A stretch of 64,000 nt of DNA from Nemertoderma westbladi (lineage: Eukaryota; Xenacoelomorpha; Nemertodermatida; Nemertodermatidae). This document shows positions 57,822 to 64,000 of this stretch, piece by piece. The first letter of the stretch is position 1. Each line of letters opens with the position of its first letter. The notes under the pieces were generated by a model. It was not told the DNA's origin, ran no database searches, and was given only the letters and a program-made list of their open reading frames with translations. The stretch is from positions 124,001 to 188,000 of the forward strand of contig JAUCBJ010007822.1 in assembly GCA_032718475.1 (NCBI GenBank), written 5' to 3'. A program made the position numbers and the translations under genes.

Positions 57822-58555
57822 TGTTACGTCTGTTTTAGAGCTCGTACGGGCAGACAGGTGTTAGCTGTTAGCCCTTTTAGGGCCTATGTCAGTACCAGAG
57901 TACAGTATGTTGTTTAGGCTAATTCCAAAATTCACACTGCGCAGCACAACGGCCAGACGGCAGACTGACGGAGCAGGAATGGCAGAGTCAATAAAATATT
58001 TTAAAATAAACTGACTGGCTGATGACTAAGATCAGAAGATGGAAGACTGTATCTTCTAAGTTCAGAAGTTCCTTTTACCTGTTTACTACAGTGACTGTGA
58101 CTCTGGCAGCGCGGTCTGGCGGTAGGCTATTTCTGTATTTCAGTACCGATAGGCGGTATTTCAGTACAGCAGTCCTATCGCTTGGTTAGTACAATATGGT
58201 ACTTCACCAGCATACTTTTTTTTACAACATAACTAAAGCAGTATAGTATCAGTTTCTTTTTACTGTTTATTTACTTTATAATTTCTGAATTTAGAAATGT
58301 CTAATCTTTATCTTTATCCATTACAGTGAAGGCGTACTTGATTACCAATCGTTAATGGCACGATTATTGCACCTGCACAGGTGCAATAAGCTTCTGCTTC
58401 CTCCACCTCAATATTAAACATTAAATATTACAGTACAGCATTATGCAATGTGGGCTGTAACATAGATTTGATATATTGTAGATACAGTAACAGATAGGGT
58501 AGGCTACAGTTAGATATCATATACAGTATTATATAATTTTGTTATAATATATACT
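57822..58555. other. ISCU upstream region
   Basis: Sequence upstream of the ISCU start codon, probably containing its promoter and 5' UTR. No ORF, TATA box or repeat that I can support. Confidence 0.5.
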
Positions 58556-60835
58556 ACTGTACTACTACTACTAGGATCGGCATGCTGCATTGCAGCTGCA
58601 TTTTTAAGAATGCTGTGCTGGCTTATCGACAAAATTGCACCACCACAACTCCCTATCACCCAGACATTTGCTAGATCATCCGCATCTTCAAGGCCAGTGT
58701 CCTTTAAGATGCGTCTCAAGAAAGTCATGGGCTGTCCACCATGCTTATTCACTCCATGAGGCTGCCAAAGTACAAGATTATGCACTGGTTGGTCCTCACG
58801 GCGAAAGCAATGTCCTGCAAAGCGGAGGCGATTTTGTTCTAGTGTCAAGCTTGGGGGAACCAATGAGACACCTCCAATGTTATATAGTGTCTGGTTGGAG
58901 ATGTGTGCGTTGTACTTGACACAATGAACCCGGCGTAGCATTCTTGTGAATGTGCCATCCAGAGATTTGGTGTCCTCAGAAGTTAGAGCCCAGCATGGAC
59001 TCCCATAGAGGAGTACTGGAACTACTGCTGCTCTAAATAATCGGACCTTAAGTTTCCGATTAATTCTCGGTGACTTCCAAATCCTGGAAAGCCTATTCAA
59101 GGCTGCCCATGCCTTTCCCTTACGTATTCGAAGGTCCTCACCTGACTTCCGGATCCATGATCCCAGGTAACAGAAGTCGTCCACATGCTCAAGCATACCA
59201 TCTTTTGAGCTTATGCTCATCCGATCAGAGACTTGCTGAGGACTTTCAAAGTTAACTGTCAAAATTTTGGTCTTTCTGGAGTTAATAAAAAGACCAACAC
59301 TAGAAGCAGCATGTTCTAATGAGCTGAGGAGCCGTTGGGCTCCCTCTAGTGATTCTGAGAGTACTGTCCAGTAGGTGGAGTTATTATCACCCCATAATCA
59401 TTATGATGATCTAAGGACATGCGTAGAACATAGTCAACCACAATTATGAACAAGAATGGTGCAAATGTGTCTCCCTGGAGGACGCCCATGGTTCTGTGTC
59501 ACCGTCAACAGTAGACACAAATGTTGTCAAACCATCGTATACTGATCTAATTGCTGCAATAATTTCATCAGGAATCTCATATAATGAAAGTATGCTGAAC
59601 ATACGTGAGCGAGAGACTGAATCAAAGGCCTGGAAGAAGTCAACAAAGATAACAGCCAGATGCCTGTCTTTCTTTTTTTGATAACTCTTCAATTATCCTT
59701 CTAAGTGCCAAAATGGGCTCCATGGTCCCACGACCTTTACGGAACCCATTCTGATTTCCACGGAGCAGCCTCTCAATGGGATCCCTGATGCGATTTAAAA
59801 GAACTCTATTGTATAGCTTTGCAGCAATCGAGATCAATGAGATTCCCCGAAAAGAACCATATAGTGTTAGGTTGCCCTTCTTGGGAACTGGCACCAACTT
59901 ATTTGTTTTCATTTCTTGTGGGACTCTTGTTGTACGGTACATGTCTACTATGATGGGATAGATGAGCTTTAAACACTCAGGTATTTTAAAGACCTCAGGA
60001 GGAACACCATCTACTCCACTGGCACGATTGGTCTTAATGCTTTTTGCAGCAGCCTTCACTTCTGCAAAGGAGATATCGCCAATGGGAATATCTGGGAGTA
60101 CAGACTCAGACACTTTTACTTCTATAAAGTTATCAGGCAATACCCTGTCATTATTGAGGAGCTTTTCAAAGTGGGCCTTCCAACCATTGAGGCGATCGGC
60201 TGGTGATGTAGCTTAACCTTGGTGGTTGGTTGGCTTTTCCGACCAGGAAGCAAGTTGATCGATTTCCATGCCTGGGATGATTGCCTGCTGTCGTCAGCAT
60301 CATTGATGGCATCAACCTGTTGGTTTATTAGCTCCTGTAGATTAACAGAGTACTGCCTGTTCAGGGACCTAGATGCAGCCTTAACTGCATTCTTGGCCGC
60401 TGTAGTCTGTTTGATTCGGGACTCTTTCTGCGCCTTATATAGGTCATTTCGGCACTTCTGGATTTTGTTGTCAGTCCAGGGGGCCCTTTTCCTGTTTCGA
60501 GGGTATACAGGAACTGTTTCTGCAGCTGCTAACTTAACTGCTTCTGTGAAGGCAGTATAGCCCTCACAGTGATCTGCCGCCTCAGAGGCAAGAACCTCAT
60601 ACCTGTTGCTCAGCTGTAGTGTGAAGCTGGATCTCACACTTGGCTGTTGCAACAGAGAGGACCAGTCATGCCGCGGCAAGGCAGATTTCGTTTTTCTGCT
60701 AGCACGCAGACTAAGTCTTACCTTGGCCACAATAAGGCAGTGATCACTGGAGAAGGGTCGAAGTGTAAATGCATTACAGTCTTGTATAGAGCTCCTGTAC
60801 TTCCTATATGATGTTATAATATATTACATCATTGC
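58556..60835 (-). mobile_element. RTE-like LINE, RT part (copy G)
   Basis: Minus-strand pieces in order: the end of the endonuclease (FSSDHCLIVAKVRLSLRAS, about 60770-60670), a linker (RAPWTDNKIQKCRNDLYKAQ), RT start (ASGVDGVPPEVFKIPECLKL, LVPVPKKGNLTLYGSFRGIS, NGFRKGRGTMEPILALRRI), VIFVDFFQAFDSVSRSRM (59692-59444), then, after a damaged zone at 59260-59510 where the catalytic box is lost, the C-terminal domain (VDDFCYLGSWIRKSGEDL, VLLYGSPCWALTSEDTKSLD, RLRFAGHCFRREDQP). At least three frameshifts. The 3' tail is a TAG repeat at about 58560-58575. Same clade as copy E. Confidence 0.85.
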
Positions 60836-60839
60836 TATA

Positions 60840-61392
60840 ATATACCAGTGTTATATAAACCTAACCCAGGAAGAGGAAGCACACTTGGTTCAGGTGTAAC
60901 AAAAGGACCCCTACAGTTGGCAGCAGGGCTGTAGGCCATGGATAGGCGGAAGGTAATCAACCAACGGCTAGACATGCTGACAAGGTCGGCGAAAGGTAAT
61001 CAACCAACGGCGACCTAGCGAAGACGCTTGTAGGAGTTGCGACCACAAGCGGTTTACTCTCGCAACTGAAAGATATGAGTATGAGAAACCTCCAGGAGAA
61101 ATACCGGCTCGGTCGTCGCCCGGGTCAACAAGGACCGCGTCCCTCAGTGGTACACCAGGCTGGGGTCGATAAATTGGCTACTGGAACAGAAGACAGAGAA
61201 GAAAGAAGAACCAACCTGCTGAAATGTAAAAAGACACTAAAGATTGCTACAATGAACGCACATACCCTGAAAGCACATAACAAACAGGGTGACATGGTCG
61301 CTCTGGCAATGGAATATAACATCGACATCATCTGCATCCAAGAACATTGGATTTGTCATAATTGGATAATTGATTGGAAAGGACGTAATTAA
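60840..61392 (+). mobile_element. RTE-like LINE 5' end in opposite orientation
   Basis: A leader (with the duplicated AGGTAATCAACCAACGGC at 60950 and 60995) precedes a plus-strand frame from about 61075. Its end reads KTLKIATMNAHTLKAHNKQG and IDIICIQEHW, the first two motifs of an apurinic-type endonuclease domain. Coding breaks off at about 61380. It lies head-to-head with copy G, which lacks exactly this part; the two may be one 5'-inverted insertion. Confidence 0.72.
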
Positions 61393-61461
61393 TTGGATAA
61401 TTGATTGCTCTGGAAGCAATTATCCAATTAATTGCGCCCATCGCCCAACCCAATCAATTAT

Positions 61462-62689
61462 TGTAAAAGCTTTTGCTGAATTGCCCGGTTATTTTTCCTT
61501 ATTTTTCCCGTAAAATACTCTGTAGTTGGTTTAATAGGCGTAAGAGGCCGTATTATTGCTGTATCGGTGTTTTTAGAGGATCTAAGAGCTATTTCTTCCG
61601 TATGTGTACTGTGGAAGGCATAGTTGATGATTCTATGGCAATTCCTTGACGCAAAAGGGGCTAGATACTCTTGAACAGTAGTTACTATGACGACGGTTAA
61701 CAGCTGATATTCATACGTGTCGATTTTCTTTGTTCTACGGCATCTCTTAGTTCAGTCAACCAATCAGAGCGTTTTTACGGCTCTTGTGCAGAAATTTCCG
61801 AGAAATCACGCAATGCTTTATGGGCAGTGTTATCATTCTGTCCTGAGCCAGGAAGAACGGCTTTGGAATATTTTGTGCTGTTCTGCTTTTAGCCTAACAC
61901 TAGTAGGCTTAATTATAAGGACATATATCCGTTATCATAACACACTGTGCAACTCAATACTTACCTACTAACCTAACTCAACTGGGCAATGCATATATCT
62001 TGTTGTACATACTTTTATATTGTTATACTGCTATTTACTGTCGATTATTCATTATATGGTGATGAAATATTATATTGGAATAACGAGAAATAACCCCGAA
62101 ACCCCAATATTCTTGATATACCGAAGGTAAGAGAGAAAGGTTACATATAACGATTGTGACTTATGTTAAAGTGGTTTGAAGTGAATCTAATGTTATTTGA
62201 TAGACCCTACATGAGTCGGTCCGTGTTCCTTTTATATGTGACTAAAATCAGTGAAGATCGGCAGATCAGTGTGCAGTATTGTGCAGCATTGTGTATGAGT
62301 GAGACTGATAACGAAGCATTTCCTAAAGAATGCGCCATATATGTGAATTGTAACTAAGCCATATCGTTGCGTGTAGTTTAAGTCATAGCTCTGTTTATAT
62401 AGATAGAGCGCCACGTCCAAAAGGAACTGTTAATATTCCCCGAAGGTGAATAATATTGTCAGAGATTATATAATACTGTCAGTCGAATAATACATTAGGC
62501 TTACATAGCAATACGATTAAGCTGTCGAAATCAATCTCCCGGGTATATCCAACGGGTGAATGATCGCGCACAGATTGGTTTCAACTAGTGTAGTGAATCA
62601 AATACTTGTCAGAGGCTAAAAGCGATTTATTATCTAGAAGACATCCTAATTTGGCGGGTTAAACTGCCAAAGGTCTGAAAGCGCGAACA
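61462..62689 (+). repeat. 5' LTR of a second BEL element, same family
   Basis: 1228 bp, TG...CA, in reverse orientation to the LTRs at 12496 and 24225. From about 61850 to 62689 it matches them closely; the first about 390 bp differ substantially, so the outer LTR part has diverged or recombined. The sense ORF in the LTR core (62163-62357) is kept with mostly synonymous changes. Confidence 0.9.
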
Positions 62690-64000
62690 ATAACGGATAT
62701 TGCTTCTGTATTGCAATAGGCAATAAAGCTGAAGTACCGGCAACCGGTACCCAGTAGGCCTGACTACCTAACCACCCGGACCGGTACATACAGCAGTACA
62801 GGTACAGCAGTATTATTCGATTTTGATAATTATATACCGGTAGGCCTTAATAATTAATCAGGGACTGCAGCCCTGGTTTTTTATTGAGATTTTTACTTAT
62901 TTCTGTCAAGTTTTATTTGTTTGAAGGCCAGTATTGAACAGAAGGCGTGTAAGCCTGATCAGATTGTACAGACAATTTGTAGGCTGAGCTGTTGTCTGAT
63001 TGCTGTTAAGTCTGAACGGATTGCAGTGTGTGTAGATCACCTGTCCGATAAAGAACGGTTAGGAAGTAGGGGCAGCGAATGCTGTAAGGTAAACCCCCAA
63101 TTAAAGAATAAGTCGTACTACTGGGTTAGAACGCATACTACCTAATTATTTCGGAGTCTGCATGTCCTGTAGTTTATTTAGGCTTGAGAGTAGTCTGCCA
63201 TCGTTTAGTCTGTACTTTGTTTGTGTAAGTCTGCACGGGTAGCGTATAATTTTATTTAGATAATTTGTAGGCTGGATAGTTGTCTGGCTGTTGTTGGGTC
63301 TGAACGGATTGCAGCGTGTGTAGATCACTTGTCCGATAAAGAACGGTTAGGAAGTAGGGGCAGCGAATGCTGTAAGGTAAACCCCCAATTAAAGAATAAG
63401 TCGTACTACTGGGCTAGAACGCATACTACCTAATTATTTCGGAGTCTGCATATACCGTAGTTTGTTTAGGCTTGATAGTAGTCTGTCAGTGTTCGGTCTG
63501 CATTTTGTTTGAGTAGTTTGTACGCGTAGCGTAATATTTATTATTCAGAGTTTATGTGATTATTCGCAACATTCATTCCCCAAGTTTGTTCCTACAGTAA
63601 TTGTGTTTGTTATACATGCCGTTATAGTTAAACTAACCCCGGTACTACACGGGCTGCTTGGCGTAGGTAAAGACTGGTGATTTTGTGCACCGGTCACTCC
63701 AGCAGATGCCGTGGTTCTTTTAGCTGTTCAAGTATATTTAACTACTGATTATCTGTTGTACAAGTACTCGTACCTAATTTAGGGTTTAGTGTACAGTGCT
63801 TTCCGAAGGTAATTAGTGTGTAGGCATTATATTTGTGTTGTAAAGTGGTTGATAGGCACGTTCGATTAGCTCTATTAACTTCTAGGTAGGAACACTCCGT
63901 GATACATAACGTAGTACCTATAGTGATACGGCTATAGGTCGTCAGGCGGTGGTATTTTCCTATCTGGACAACGCAGTGTATTTACTACTACTTATTATTT
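62690..64000 (+). mobile_element. Leader of the second BEL element, runs off the window
   Basis: It matches, as reverse complement, the leader at about 22800-24224, including the 288-bp-spaced duplicated blocks (TTCGGAGTCTGCAT at about 63150 and 63438). ORF1 and ORF2 of this copy, if present, lie beyond the right edge on the plus strand. Short ORFs here are not supported as genes. Confidence 0.88.

Noticed and set aside
61717-61971. 84-codon plus-strand ORF within the third LTR as a gene
   Set aside because: It lies in the divergent outer LTR region with no counterpart in the other LTR copies and no recognisable domain.

Overview
This window comes from an invertebrate animal nuclear genome. 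The evidence is a spliced mitochondrial ISCU gene with GT/AG introns, the first exon of CNOT11, a PGAP4-type Golgi glycosyltransferase, a radial-spoke MORN protein (RSPH10B), a BEL/Pao LTR retrotransposon (a class known only from animals), several CR1/Jockey-like and RTE-like LINEs, and TIR elements. The phylum cannot be fixed from the sequence. Most of the 64 kb is repeat or transposon; host coding sequence totals under 5 kb.

Layout. 1-334 (-): start of CNOT11, running off the left edge. 0.7-8.85 kb: a giant 44-bp minisatellite (about 185 units). 9.3-10.1 kb: a TIR element. 10.25-12.28 and 25.50-26.75 kb: two halves of one 36-bp satellite. They are separated by a small TIR element that is itself split by a complete 12.93-kb BEL/Pao element (12496-25427, - strand; 1203-bp LTRs, TATTC target duplication). 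26.8-27.3 kb: a TA-flanked MITE ending 41 bp before the intronless PGAP4 gene (27316-28560, +). 28.96-29.29 kb: a 25-bp AT-rich array. 29.77-32.40 kb (-): intronless RSPH10B. 33.4-44.7 kb: a LINE graveyard of six 5'-truncated copies plus a 987-bp TIR element. 45.68-57.82 kb (-): ISCU in three exons. Its 11.1-kb second intron holds a 9.4-kb, 51-bp GC-rich minisatellite and a hairpin TIR element. 58.5-61.4 kb: an RTE-like copy that looks 5'-inverted. 61.46-64.0 kb: 5' LTR and leader of a second BEL element of the same family, on the + strand and running off the right edge.

The host genes are unrelated housekeeping or ciliary functions: mRNA deadenylation, GPI-glycan modification, motile cilia and Fe-S cluster assembly. 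They form no operon or shared pathway. The most unusual features are: three unrelated giant minisatellites beside or inside housekeeping genes; a very recently inserted BEL element that has gag and protease but lacks RT, RNase H and integrase, and carries extra ORFs; nested insertions that can be ordered in time; and strand-biased poly(A) signals in two of the arrays. I see no evidence for a new enzymatic or defence system.
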